From: Rheinheimera riviphila
GTDB lineage: Bacteria > Pseudomonadota > Gammaproteobacteria > Enterobacterales > Alteromonadaceae
DNA: 64,000 nt
Assembly: GCF_004005945.1 (NCBI RefSeq)
Contig: NZ_SACS01000007.1
Coordinates: 109,158-173,157 of the forward strand
Reading direction: 5' to 3'
Shown: piece by piece, positions 47,616-56,784 of the stretch
How the letters are laid out: the number at the start of each line of letters is the position of its first letter
Position numbering within the stretch: the stretch's first letter is position 1
The notes under the pieces: generated by a model
Seen by the model: the letters and a program-made list of their open reading frames with translations, nothing else
Databases searched by the model: none
What the model was told of the DNA's origin: nothing
Made by a program: the position numbers and the translations under genes

Positions 47616-49565
47616 GTGATATTTCGCGCACTTTGCAGTTGTTTTTTTCTGTTGATGGTAGCTGCCTGTCAAAACCGGCCTGCCACCTCAACTGCCGATA
47701 ATTTGTACCTGCAACAGCTGGCAGCTTTGCCCGACGCTGCCAAGTTACCGCCTTATGCCACGCTGTATCAGAGTTATTTGCAAAGCCCGAAAGTCCTCGA
47801 AACATCGGCCGCCTGGCTGAGTTTTCAACAGTTATTAACCGCAGATCCGGACAATTGCCAACAACTGCCGTGGCAGGAGCAACTGCCGACACAATTCTGG
47901 AACCTGACTTTTTATCAACAATTTCAGCAGTGTTTTGCTGCGAACCCGGCAGCGGCAGATCTCAAACGCTTTCGCGAGTATCAGCAATATGTCGCCAATG
48001 GCATCCTGCAAAGCGGTAATGGCAAAGCGAACTACAGCGCTTATCAGCTGAACAGTTATTTTGATGCGCATGAAATAGTACGGTTACTGGAAGTGCAAAC
48101 CGTCGATTTTTATACTGAACTGTCATCCGACAACAATGCATTGCACTACGTATTTCAGGTCTACGATCCGACCCTACAAAAATTCCGCACCCTGTACTTT
48201 GAAAATCAGCGTTATTTGCACGCGATTGATCAAATCCCCTTCCCGTTTATGGGCTTAGTCGATGGCTGGAGAGAATTGCTGCTGACCAAAAATACCCGGT
48301 CTAATCACATTCTGCTGCTACCACGCGCCGCCGAAGCCTTGGCCGGCAATAGGATGGAAGAGGCGGTGTCTTTGTATCAACAGGCGATTGACGGTGGGTC
48401 GTTACAGGCCAAAGTGAAACTCGCCGAGATGTGTTATCGCACTCATAGTCAGCAAGTGCTGGTCAAAACAGACTGTGAACACGCCTTGCTGCAAGCGGCA
48501 GACAGCGATTATGTGCCGGCACTACACTTATTGCATTTTCTGCATCACAGCGGGCAATTCGGGAAACCTGATCCGGCAAAAGTCGCTGAAATCAGAGGAT
48601 ACATCGCCGCGATGACCGAACCAGGTCAGGCTGAACTGCAACTGTCCCGCTACTACTACAACCAGAGTTTTCAAAACGCCGATGCCATTCAGGGTGATTA
48701 TTGGCTGCAACAGTCTGCTGCAGCCGGTTATGCCGATGCCAGCGCCTTTTGGGCGTTGTCGGCTCATGAAAAAGAAAAATTCTCCGCAAAGGAACTCAAT
48801 CAGCACTTGCAACAGCTGGCCGATCAAGGCGGTTCTGCTGCGGCCTACCTCTATGCCTCACAATTGATGCAACAGGAAATGACGCCGCTGCAGGCAAAGG
48901 AAGTCGAACAATATTTATTAGAGTCGGTGCAGAATTATCACCCGGAAGCCTATTATTTGCTGGCTTACGGTTATGAAGATGGACTGTTCGGCGCTGACAA
49001 AACCGGCTTGGCGCTGGCAAATTTTCAGCGCGCTGCCGAACGGTTTTATCCAAGGGCGATGTTACGAATGGGGGCGATTTATCAACAAGGCACGCTGCTT
49101 CCAAAAGACTTACAACGGGCGCATCGATGGTATTTACTCTGCAGCAAACAAGGAAACAGCGGCTGTGCTTTTAATGCCGGCGTGATGCTGGATGATGGTG
49201 AAGGTGTACCGAAAAATCATGAAAATGCCTTTCGGTTTTTCAGTTATGCCGCCGAACGCGGTTATGCACCCGCGATCAACCGGCTGGCCTTGTTATATTT
49301 GTTTGGCAAAGGCGTCGCCGCGGATCCGGCCAAAGCCGTAACTCTGTTTACTGAAGCCGCCGCCAAAGGCAGTACCAGCGCCAACTATTACCTGGGTTTA
49401 TTGTATTTTGAGGGTAAACAGGTGCCGCAGGATTACCCAAAAGCGAAAGGCTATTTTGAAAAGGCCAGCAAGCATCCAAACGCCCGACGTTATCTGGAGC
49501 AATGGCCAGAATTGACAGCCCCCGCCAGCACCACCCGGCAACGACAAAACACTGAACATCAGTAA
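47616..49565 (+). CDS. Sel1-repeat lipoprotein
   Basis: 649 residues from a GTG with AGGA upstream. Lipoprotein signal with lipobox VAAC (MIFRALCSCFFLLMVAAC). The C-terminal 350 residues hold at least six Sel1-like repeats of about 36 residues (for example AMLRMGAIYQQGTLLPKDLQ, AINRLALLYLFGKGVAADPA, ANYYLGLLYFEGKQVPQDYP). Sel1 repeats mediate protein contacts, often in envelope stress or cell-surface assembly. The N-terminal 200 residues are not recognised. Function unknown. Confidence 0.82.
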   Translation: MIFRALCSCFFLLMVAACQNRPATSTADNLYLQQLAALPDAAKLPPYATLYQSYLQSPKVLETSAAWLSFQQLLTADPDNCQQLPWQEQLPTQFWNLTFYQQFQQCFAANPAAADLKRFREYQQYVANGILQSGNGKANYSAYQLNSYFDAHEIVRLLEVQTVDFYTELSSDNNALHYVFQVYDPTLQKFRTLYFENQRYLHAIDQIPFPFMGLVDGWRELLLTKNTRSNHILLLPRAAEALAGNRMEEAVSLYQQAIDGGSLQAKVKLAEMCYRTHSQQVLVKTDCEHALLQAADSDYVPALHLLHFLHHSGQFGKPDPAKVAEIRGYIAAMTEPGQAELQLSRYYYNQSFQNADAIQGDYWLQQSAAAGYADASAFWALSAHEKEKFSAKELNQHLQQLADQGGSAAAYLYASQLMQQEMTPLQAKEVEQYLLESVQNYHPEAYYLLAYGYEDGLFGADKTGLALANFQRAAERFYPRAMLRMGAIYQQGTLLPKDLQRAHRWYLLCSKQGNSGCAFNAGVMLDDGEGVPKNHENAFRFFSYAAERGYAPAINRLALLYLFGKGVAADPAKAVTLFTEAAAKGSTSANYYLGLLYFEGKQVPQDYPKAKGYFEKASKHPNARRYLEQWPELTAPASTTRQRQNTEHQ

Positions 49566-49686
49566 TAGCGTGAGTTTTTACAACCATCTGTATGAATTTG
49601 GTGATTATTTGTAATGTCGCTGGCGCCTGTCTATCCGGCTGGTTTAAGCTGCCGGATATCAAATTTTTCAGGATCCGGTAACCCAT

Positions 49687-50481
49687 ATGAAGTCGATTTT
49701 CCGCAGTTTAGCAGTCACCAGTTTGTTGTCATTCACCGCCTTGTCAGCCAATGCCACCGTGGTGTTGGTTAAAACCAGTCTGGGTAATTTTGAAGTCAAT
49801 CTTTATGACCAGACCACGCCAGCGAACGTGGCTAACTTTTTAAGTTACGTCAACAACGGCAGTTATCAGAACACCATTTTCCACCGCACCGAAAAAGGTT
49901 TTGTCGCTCAGGCCGGTGGTTTTCGTTTCAGCGGTAATAATGCAGCGCCTTTTACTGCAGTAGCCACTCAGGCCGCCGTTAAAAACGAACCGAAATGGTC
50001 GAATGTGCGTGGCACCATTGCGATGGCAAAAGTCTCTGGCAATGCGAATAGCGCGACCAATCAATGGTTTATCAACCTTGCTGATAACAGTAGCAATCTC
50101 GATTTACAAAACAGCGGTTTCACTGTATTCGGTCAGGTTACCGGAACCGGCATGGAAGTCGTTGATGCCATCGTCGCACTGCCGAACCAATTCTCAACCA
50201 TCGCCAATTTTACCAGTCTGCCGCTGCGCAATTACTCGGCAGCCGATGCGCAAGCCAAGGTGCCGGTGACCGCAGCTCATCTGGTGGTGATTGAAAGTAT
50301 TACCGTCATCAACAACGATGTGAACAGCGCTGCCAGCTTACAACCGAAACCAAACACCCTGATCACGGCACCAGTCGCCAATAACGATTCATCCTCAGGC
50401 GGTAGCTTGGGTGTGCTGAGTTTACTGGCTGGTTTGTTGTTATGGACTGGCCGTCGCGCTCAACGTAACCACAGTTTTTAG
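49687..50481 (+). CDS. Cyclophilin-type peptidyl-prolyl isomerase with GlyGly-CTERM tail
   Basis: 264 residues. Signal peptide (to about 23), a cyclophilin domain (about 25-205; VLVKTSLGNFEVNLYD, NTIFHRTEKGFVAQAGGF, ANSATNQWFINLADN), a linker, then SSSGGSLGVLSLLAGLLLW followed by RR, the layout of a GlyGly-CTERM signal for rhombosortase. The Arg and FxxQ residues of the active site are recognisable. This suggests the enzyme is processed and anchored or released at the cell surface, which is unusual for cyclophilins. Confidence 0.88.
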   Translation: MKSIFRSLAVTSLLSFTALSANATVVLVKTSLGNFEVNLYDQTTPANVANFLSYVNNGSYQNTIFHRTEKGFVAQAGGFRFSGNNAAPFTAVATQAAVKNEPKWSNVRGTIAMAKVSGNANSATNQWFINLADNSSNLDLQNSGFTVFGQVTGTGMEVVDAIVALPNQFSTIANFTSLPLRNYSAADAQAKVPVTAAHLVVIESITVINNDVNSAASLQPKPNTLITAPVANNDSSSGGSLGVLSLLAGLLLWTGRRAQRNHSF

Positions 50482-50505
50482 TTTTACAGTTTTTAGGTTT
50501 GCGGC

Positions 50506-50552
50506 GGTGACGACAACAGCGGTATGCATGCCGTTGTTGTCACCGTTTTTTT
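50506..50552 (+). terminator. Rho-independent terminator of the cyclophilin gene
   Basis: GGTGACGACAAC pairs with GTTGTTGTCACC (one wobble) and seven T follow. It lies between the convergent cyclophilin and CWC genes. Confidence 0.85.
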
Positions 50553-50772
50553 AAATTTTTATTTCCCGCACCAACGCATCCAGACAAGCAGCGCAATAAC
50601 AGCTGTCGCTTTTTGGTAATAACAACCGTTGTTCCGGCGTGATTGGCACCTGAAAACACCAGCAACTCACATCTCCGGCACAGGCAGCGGTCTTGGTATT
50701 CAGATTTGTGCCGACGCTTGCCGCAGACGTCACCAGACATTGATTATCAGCACCACAACGCGGGCAACTCAT
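50551..50772 (-). CDS. Cysteine-rich CWC family protein
   Basis: 73 residues. CPRCGADNQC at the start, CWC in the middle (SCWCFQVPI) and CYCAAC near the end, the pattern of the small Cys_rich_CWC family; the Cys pairs probably bind zinc. Its start overlaps the benE stop by 4 bp, so it is translated after benE. Function of the family is unknown to me. Confidence 0.82.
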   Translation of the reverse strand: MSCPRCGADNQCLVTSAASVGTNLNTKTAACAGDVSCWCFQVPITPEQRLLLPKSDSCYCAACLDALVREIKI

Positions 50773-51938
50773 GCCTGACTCCGCCGCCAGCTAAACCAAC
50801 CGGTGGTGACTAACCCTGCCACTAAGCCCCAAAACGCCGAAGCAATACCAAAAAAGCTCACACCAGAAGCGGTGATCAGCAAGGTCAGGATCGCCGCATC
50901 CCGATGTTGGGTATCGACAGTGGCCGTCGCTAAATTCGCGGCAATGGTACCAAGCAGCGCCAAACCGGCAACAGTGGCGATCAGTTCTTTTGGAAAGGCC
51001 GCAAACAGTGCAACCACAGTGGCACCTGCCAAGCCGGTCAGTAAATAAAACACCCCGGCCGCAATACCGGCAGTATAACGTTTGTCTGGATCCGGATGTG
51101 CCTCCGGCCCGCTGCAGATGGCGGCGGTAATAGCCGCCAGATTAATTGAAAAATTGCCAAAAGGCGCACTGACTAGCGTGATCAAGCCGGTCCAGCTTAA
51201 CAACGGCGATACCGGTGTCTGATAGCCGCTTGAGCGTAAAACTGCCAATCCAGGAATATTCTGCGACGTCATCGTCACTACAAAAAGTGGCACCCCGACC
51301 CCCAAAATAGCAGACCAGGACCAGGCCGGAGACACCCAGACCAACTGCACCAGACTCAGCTCAACGCCGCTAAAATCAAGCTGTTGCTGGCTAAAGCAAA
51401 ACAACACGCCGGTCAGCAGAACCAGCGGCACCGCATAACGCGGCCAAAAACGCTTTGCTAGTAAAAACACACCAATCATCAGCAATACCAGCATCGGCGA
51501 TGCCTGCAAACTGATGAAAATATCCAACCCAAACTTCAGCATAATACCGGCCAGCATCGCTGCTGCGATCGGCAACGGAATTTTGCGGGTCAATTTGTCG
51601 AACCAGCCACTCAGCCCCAACGCAGTGGTCAGGACGGCGCTGAATATAAAGACGCCTACCGCTTCGGCCAGACTCACACCTTGCAAACTGGTCGCCAGCA
51701 GAGCGGCACCGGGCGTGGACCAAGCGGTCAGAATAGGCGCTTTGTAATACCAGGAAAAACCAATGCAGCTGATCCCCATCGCGAAGCCGAGCACACCGAC
51801 CCAAGAGGCGGTGATCTCCGCACTGGCACCTGCGGCCGCCGCGGCCTGAAATACAATCGCCACTGAGCTCGCGAAACCGACCAGCACCGCGACAAAACCT
51901 GCGACTATCGCGGATAGACTCCAATCGTTTTTTTGCAT
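50769..51938 (-). CDS. benE: BenE-family aromatic acid/proton symporter
   Basis: 389 residues, about twelve hydrophobic helices. The BenE fold resembles nucleobase transporters; YYKAPILTAWSTPGAALLATS and AAICSGPEAHPDP are typical of the family. Members take up benzoate or related compounds with H+, though no benzoate-degradation genes are seen here, so the substrate may differ. It is followed by the overlapping CWC gene and preceded by a GNAT gene. Confidence 0.88.
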   Translation of the reverse strand: MQKNDWSLSAIVAGFVAVLVGFASSVAIVFQAAAAAGASAEITASWVGVLGFAMGISCIGFSWYYKAPILTAWSTPGAALLATSLQGVSLAEAVGVFIFSAVLTTALGLSGWFDKLTRKIPLPIAAAMLAGIMLKFGLDIFISLQASPMLVLLMIGVFLLAKRFWPRYAVPLVLLTGVLFCFSQQQLDFSGVELSLVQLVWVSPAWSWSAILGVGVPLFVVTMTSQNIPGLAVLRSSGYQTPVSPLLSWTGLITLVSAPFGNFSINLAAITAAICSGPEAHPDPDKRYTAGIAAGVFYLLTGLAGATVVALFAAFPKELIATVAGLALLGTIAANLATATVDTQHRDAAILTLLITASGVSFFGIASAFWGLVAGLVTTGWFSWRRSQA

Positions 51939-51944
51939 GCGGGA

Positions 51945-52274
51945 TTATCCTAAGTCTTTGTGGTGGTTGGCTGAGCCAGCCTGATTTGCGGCAGCTTTTT
52001 CGGCATTGTCCCGCATCACCTTCGCCACATACCAACAACTGGCCGTTACCTGCAGATGTTGCTGCCCCGCCCAGCAAAGACCAAATTGCACCAGCTGCGC
52101 CGCCAGCCCTTGGCCGCGAAACTCTGGGGGCACAAAGGTGTGATTAAAATCCACCCGCGCCTGCGACGTCGCACTTTGGGCTTGATACTGATATTCAAGC
52201 CGTGCTTGTTGGCCTTGCCATTCCAGGACAAAACATTGTTCATCCGGATGATGCATGATGGCTGCTGTGGTCAC
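51945..52274 (-). CDS. Small GNAT-family N-acetyltransferase (YjdJ-like)
   Basis: 109 residues from a GTG at 52274 with GGAG 8 nt upstream; a longer ATG-started frame reaches 52331 but has a site too close to its start. The compact GNAT core has FVLEWQGQQARLEYQY, NHTFVPPEFRGQGLAAQLVQ (the acetyl-CoA loop) and ASCWYVAKVM. Members of this group are about 90-110 residues. The substrate is unknown. It ends 6 nt before the benE start. Confidence 0.8.
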   Translation of the reverse strand: MTTAAIMHHPDEQCFVLEWQGQQARLEYQYQAQSATSQARVDFNHTFVPPEFRGQGLAAQLVQFGLCWAGQQHLQVTASCWYVAKVMRDNAEKAAANQAGSANHHKDLG

Positions 52275-52404
52275 ATTAAAATCTCCGTTGGCGAGTCTGA
52301 ACACATACCCGCTGTTGTCAGCGCCATTCACCTGCAGGAAACATCACTTTACGCCTGACAACGCTATCATTTAAAGTGTGCGCCTGTTGAGAAAGGAGCC
52401 GCTG

Positions 52405-55203
52405 ATGAAAACTTACCTTTTGCCGCTAGTCTGCTGGTTAAGCCTGCAAAGTCAGCCGCTACTTGCCAATACTGCTGCCAATTCCGCCGCCAGTGCATAC
52501 GAAAAAGCGCTGCAGCATATGCAACAACATGCATTGCGGGAAGCAGAACTGGAACTGCGTAATAGCCTGCAACAACAACCCGATTATTTGCCTGCCAGAT
52601 TACTGCTCGGTCAGGTGTTATTGCAATCGGCGCAGTGGCCAGCTGCCGAAAAAGAGCTCCAGCTCGCACTGCACGGCGGTGCTGCAGCGGATCCACTGGT
52701 GTTCGATTTAATGCGCGCGCTACTGGCGCAGCAAAAAACTGCCGAAACCACCGACTTATTAAAACAATATCAGCAGTTTGCCAATCAGCCAGCTTATCTC
52801 ATCATGCAAGGCAAAACCGAAAAAGCCAATGGTCGCTTCAACCAAGCAAACCAGTTTCTGCAACAGGCGCTGCAACATCCACAGCTTGCCACTCTCGCCG
52901 ACGAGGCCTGGTTTGAACTGGGAGAACTGCAGTTTAAACAACAGTCTGCAGCAGCCAGCGACAGTCTGCGTAAAGTGCCGGCCGCTTCAGGCTATTTCCG
53001 CCAGGCGCAATATTTATTGGCGCAATTACAACAGAAACAACAACCCGCCGCAGCCTTGCAGATTTATGATCAGCTGCTGAAAAAAGACCCGAAAGATGTG
53101 GCAGCCTTGTTAGCCAAAGCCCAGCTGTTGCTAGAGACCGGCAAAATCGACGCCGCCTTACAGCTGGTTTTGACTTTCCGCGAGCAATATCCGAATAATC
53201 CTTATGGCCAGCTGATCCACGCCGCTTTAGTCGGACAACAAGGCAACAGCACTGAGCGCGATCGCATGATCAAACAGGTGCAACAGCAACTGTCCGGCCT
53301 GTCCAACGAGCAAAAAGAACAGCAGGAATTGTTAATGCTAACGGCCATTCTCGACTTCAGCGAAGGTCAGTTTGCCCAGGTGATCCGCAAACTTAAACAA
53401 TATCTGACGCTGTATCCGGCCAATGCCCGCGTGCATCAGTTGCTGGCGCAAAGTTACTACTTTTTGCAATCGCTGAATGAAGCCGAAACCCAGATTAAAC
53501 TGGCGTTAGCAATGACGCCGGATGATGAAAATCTGGTGTTGATTGGCGCGACCATTTTGCAAGCAGCAAATAAGCACGAAGCAGCGTTGCAGTTGCTGGC
53601 AAAGGCCTATCAACAAGCGCCCGGCGATGATTTGCTCCGTCAGTCTTACGCCCAGGCATTGGTACGTGCCGGCCAATCCCCCCTGGCGCAACAAGTGTTG
53701 GCAAACGGCGCTGCAAGCAAGGAGCCGCTGGCTGAATTATTGCAATTAGGTTATTTGCAGCTCGAAGCTGGTCGGATCAATGAAGCATCCGCGAATGCCA
53801 ACAAATTGCTGGAGCTGGATCAGTCAAAAGTGGAAATCTTCCAGTTTGCCGGTGATGTCTCTTTACGCAGCGGTGATGCCGCCAAAGCCAGCAACTTTTT
53901 TCAGCAAGCGCTGGTACTGGATAAAACCTTTAAACCGGCTTTATTGTCTCTGGCCGGCATCGCGCTTAATCAGCAGCTTTGGCCACAAGCTATTGGTTAT
54001 TACCAACAAATTCTTGTAGCGGCACCGAACGATAGTCTGACACTACAGCTGTTGGCCGATGCCGCTTTAAAATCCGGCGATGTCAGCGGCGCGGTCACAG
54101 CGCTGGAGCAACTCTCAGCGGACGACATCAACCTATTTCCGGCACGGTTGGCATTGCTCGAACTATATTTCGCTGACCATCAAACTGAAAAAGCCAGCTT
54201 GTTATTACAACAACTGGAGCAACAATCTGATTTACAACCAGAGATTTATCAGGCGAAAGTGAAGCTGGCGATGCTGCAGAAAAACACCGCATTAGCCCGC
54301 CACAACACCGAAATTCTGTTTGGACTGTGGTACGACAATCCACAAAAATTGTTCACGCTGGCAGATTTGCAGTTACGCAACAACGAACATGAAACGGCTG
54401 AAAAATCGATTCAACGACTGACAGAACTGGGTGCTGGTACAGGTGTTCCTGCCGCGGCTTTGCTGAGCCTGAAAACCAGGCTGTCGCTGCAGCAAGGTAA
54501 ATTCGACCAGGCAAAACAACAACTTGCCCAACTGAAAAAACACAGCGGCGACAACGCCCAATACCAGGAGCTGACCGCGCATTTGTTGTTGGCAACCGCC
54601 AAATACCCGGAAGCAATCCAACTCCTCAAGGTGTTGCATCAACAAACTCCGGACCCCCGTTATTTTGCCATGTTAATCACCGCCTATCGCGCAGCCGGCG
54701 ATCACCAGGCCTTACAACAGCTATTGGCCGAATATCTGCAACAAAACCCGGCTGATCTGGCGGCAAGGCTGGAGCTGGCCGATTTAATGACCCAACAAGG
54801 TGACCTGGCGCAAGCGCAGCAGTTGTATCAACAAGCACCGGATTTAGAAAAACAGCCAATCCTGTTGAATAATTTAGCTTTTTTGCTTCTACCACAACAA
54901 CCGGAAGCGGCATTAGAATATGCCAGCCAGGCTTATCAGTTGCTACCACAACATCCACAGATTATTGATACTTATGGCTGGGCGTTAACCAGTTCGGGAA
55001 AACCGGAACAAGCGCTAGGGGTGCTCAGAGATGCTGAGATCCGTTCACCAGCTAACCTAATGATTCAATTGCATTTAGCCGAAACGTTGCGGCTACTCAA
55101 TCGTCCTGCTGAAGCAAAAGCCTTATTGCAAAAAGTTCAGGGCAAAACGCTGTCACCAGCGGAGCAGCAGCTGGCAGATCAGATAAATACTCACTTGAAT
55201 TGA
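52405..55203 (+). CDS. prsT: PEP-CTERM-system TPR-repeat protein PrsT
   Basis: 932 residues from the ATG at 52405 (AAAGGAG upstream). Signal peptide (to about 22), then the family's N-terminal region (ELRNSLQQQPDYLPARLLLGQV, AAEKELQLALHGG) and some twenty TPR repeats to the end. PrsT proteins occur in genomes with the XrtA exosortase and PEP-CTERM proteins, often in exopolysaccharide loci, though the exact role is not established. Here no exosortase or polysaccharide gene is adjacent, but a sorted-looking protein follows. Confidence 0.85.
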   Translation: MKTYLLPLVCWLSLQSQPLLANTAANSAASAYEKALQHMQQHALREAELELRNSLQQQPDYLPARLLLGQVLLQSAQWPAAEKELQLALHGGAAADPLVFDLMRALLAQQKTAETTDLLKQYQQFANQPAYLIMQGKTEKANGRFNQANQFLQQALQHPQLATLADEAWFELGELQFKQQSAAASDSLRKVPAASGYFRQAQYLLAQLQQKQQPAAALQIYDQLLKKDPKDVAALLAKAQLLLETGKIDAALQLVLTFREQYPNNPYGQLIHAALVGQQGNSTERDRMIKQVQQQLSGLSNEQKEQQELLMLTAILDFSEGQFAQVIRKLKQYLTLYPANARVHQLLAQSYYFLQSLNEAETQIKLALAMTPDDENLVLIGATILQAANKHEAALQLLAKAYQQAPGDDLLRQSYAQALVRAGQSPLAQQVLANGAASKEPLAELLQLGYLQLEAGRINEASANANKLLELDQSKVEIFQFAGDVSLRSGDAAKASNFFQQALVLDKTFKPALLSLAGIALNQQLWPQAIGYYQQILVAAPNDSLTLQLLADAALKSGDVSGAVTALEQLSADDINLFPARLALLELYFADHQTEKASLLLQQLEQQSDLQPEIYQAKVKLAMLQKNTALARHNTEILFGLWYDNPQKLFTLADLQLRNNEHETAEKSIQRLTELGAGTGVPAAALLSLKTRLSLQQGKFDQAKQQLAQLKKHSGDNAQYQELTAHLLLATAKYPEAIQLLKVLHQQTPDPRYFAMLITAYRAAGDHQALQQLLAEYLQQNPADLAARLELADLMTQQGDLAQAQQLYQQAPDLEKQPILLNNLAFLLLPQQPEAALEYASQAYQLLPQHPQIIDTYGWALTSSGKPEQALGVLRDAEIRSPANLMIQLHLAETLRLLNRPAEAKALLQKVQGKTLSPAEQQLADQINTHLN

Positions 55204-55236
55204 CTGGAAGCGCTAACATCGCGAAAGAATCATGAT

Positions 55237-55269
55237 TAAGTGCTTAATTTTATTTAATTAATGCACTTA
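55237..55269. promoter_or_regulatory. Imperfect palindrome in an A+T-rich leader
   Basis: TAAGTGC-TTAATT and AATTAA-T-GCACTTA are inverted around TTATTT, with one extra base on the right. It lies 35 nt past prsT and about 160 bp before the choice-of-anchor A gene. A second palindrome, GACAACGTTGTC, lies at 55360-55371. Operator or terminator cannot be decided from sequence. Confidence 0.45.
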
Positions 55270-55430
55270 TCTAATTTAGATTAAAACACAACTTGTTGAT
55301 TTAACTTATAACTATCAAAAAATTTAGCTTCAACAGCACATTCGCAAATATTTAATAAAGACAACGTTGTCATTTAGTTATTTGATCAGTTATTATTGCG
55401 CAATATTTCAGCACTCCCGGACGCCCTGCT

Positions 55431-56552
55431 ATGAAAAAATTGCCGCTGTTCAGCGCCATATTCAGCCTGTTATTAAGCCCTTTAGGTTTCGCTGCCCAGA
55501 TTAATCTGGGTCAGGCTGCCGAATATAATGCTTTTGTACAGAACAACTTCCAGGTGTCGTCTTCTGACACTCAGGGTCGAATTGCGGTTGGTGGCAATTT
55601 TATCGTGAAACCTCATCAATACAGCCACGACAAAACCAATGCTGGTTACAGTGTTGGCGATATGGTGCACGCTCCGGGCACCCCGTCGTTAGTGGTCGGT
55701 GGCAATATCGAACTGCATGCACAGGGCGGCGGATTGCAAATTCATAACACCGGCATCGACCATGGCACCGCCGTTTATAGCGGCACCTTGGTCAACGGCC
55801 ACAAGATTGGCAGCGGCACCGCCAGCAAAGTGAACAAGTCTGAGTTACCGGTCGATTTTGACGCCGCTTTTAAACATCTAAACACCCTCTCTGATCAGCT
55901 CGCCGCAATGACGGCATCAGCCACCACCACACCGGGTGCCAATGCTACTTTAACGTTCCGTCCGGCAGTACCAACTGCTGACAAAGTTTACGTCTTTGAA
56001 TTAACTCAGGAAATGTTAGACAGCTCCTACGGCATTAATATCGAAGGTGTCGAATCAGATGCATTGGTGGTCTTTAACGTCACCAATACCACCGGGTATG
56101 CTATGAAAAATTACAGCAACGGTGGTTTTTGTAAAACAGGTGATACCAGCTGTGCAGTGCTGAAATTAGAAACCGTTAAATTTAACGGCGTCAATACGGC
56201 GGGCGATACCAGTAAAGATCGCAACGCTTCGCCACTTGCCAAACAAGTACTGTTTAATTTCAATGATTTAAGCAATGTGAAATTAGCTTCAAACGTGTTC
56301 GGTACTGTGTTGGCGCCTAAAGCTGCTATCCACTCAACAACCGCACCGATTTGGGGGCAGGTGATTGCAAACTCCTGGGTTGGTAATGCGCAGATTAACG
56401 TCGGCCCACTGACACCGCGCGACGATGGCACGCCGGATGTCGCAGCACCGCCTGTGGTCGCGTTGTTCCTCGCAGCCTTGGCCAGCTTGTTATGGTTCCG
56501 CCGTCGCCAATTGTTTCCTTCGACAGCCATTGTGCAGCCACAATTTGCATAA
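55431..56552 (+). CDS. Choice-of-anchor A family surface protein with PEP-CTERM-like tail
   Basis: 373 residues. Signal peptide (to about 21), choice-of-anchor A domain (AEYNAFVQNNFQVSSSDTQGRIAVGGNF at the start and VFGTVLAPKAAI, WGQVIANSW near the end) and a C-terminal sorting signal VAAPPVVALFLAALASLL-WFRRR, the V-x-A-P plus helix plus RRR form of PEP-CTERM seen in gammaproteobacteria. It would be processed by an exosortase encoded elsewhere. It directly follows prsT, a protein of the same system. Confidence 0.85.
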   Translation: MKKLPLFSAIFSLLLSPLGFAAQINLGQAAEYNAFVQNNFQVSSSDTQGRIAVGGNFIVKPHQYSHDKTNAGYSVGDMVHAPGTPSLVVGGNIELHAQGGGLQIHNTGIDHGTAVYSGTLVNGHKIGSGTASKVNKSELPVDFDAAFKHLNTLSDQLAAMTASATTTPGANATLTFRPAVPTADKVYVFELTQEMLDSSYGINIEGVESDALVVFNVTNTTGYAMKNYSNGGFCKTGDTSCAVLKLETVKFNGVNTAGDTSKDRNASPLAKQVLFNFNDLSNVKLASNVFGTVLAPKAAIHSTTAPIWGQVIANSWVGNAQINVGPLTPRDDGTPDVAAPPVVALFLAALASLLWFRRRQLFPSTAIVQPQFA

Positions 56553-56784
56553 CCTTGTTGAGTGCTGCAGTCATTAAGACTTTATGTCGCGATGGCTGCA
56601 GTGACTGCTGATCCCGATCTGCACCAACACTGCATTCCCACCTTGTTCCTATCCCTGCAAATCCCACCCGTATCAAACGCCATACTCTCGCAAAAAACTG
56701 CATGCAAGATGCTGTTTTCTTGGTAATCTATCTTTTCAGGCGTGGGAACACATCACCCACAGATCAATTGCGTTTGGAGTTGTT

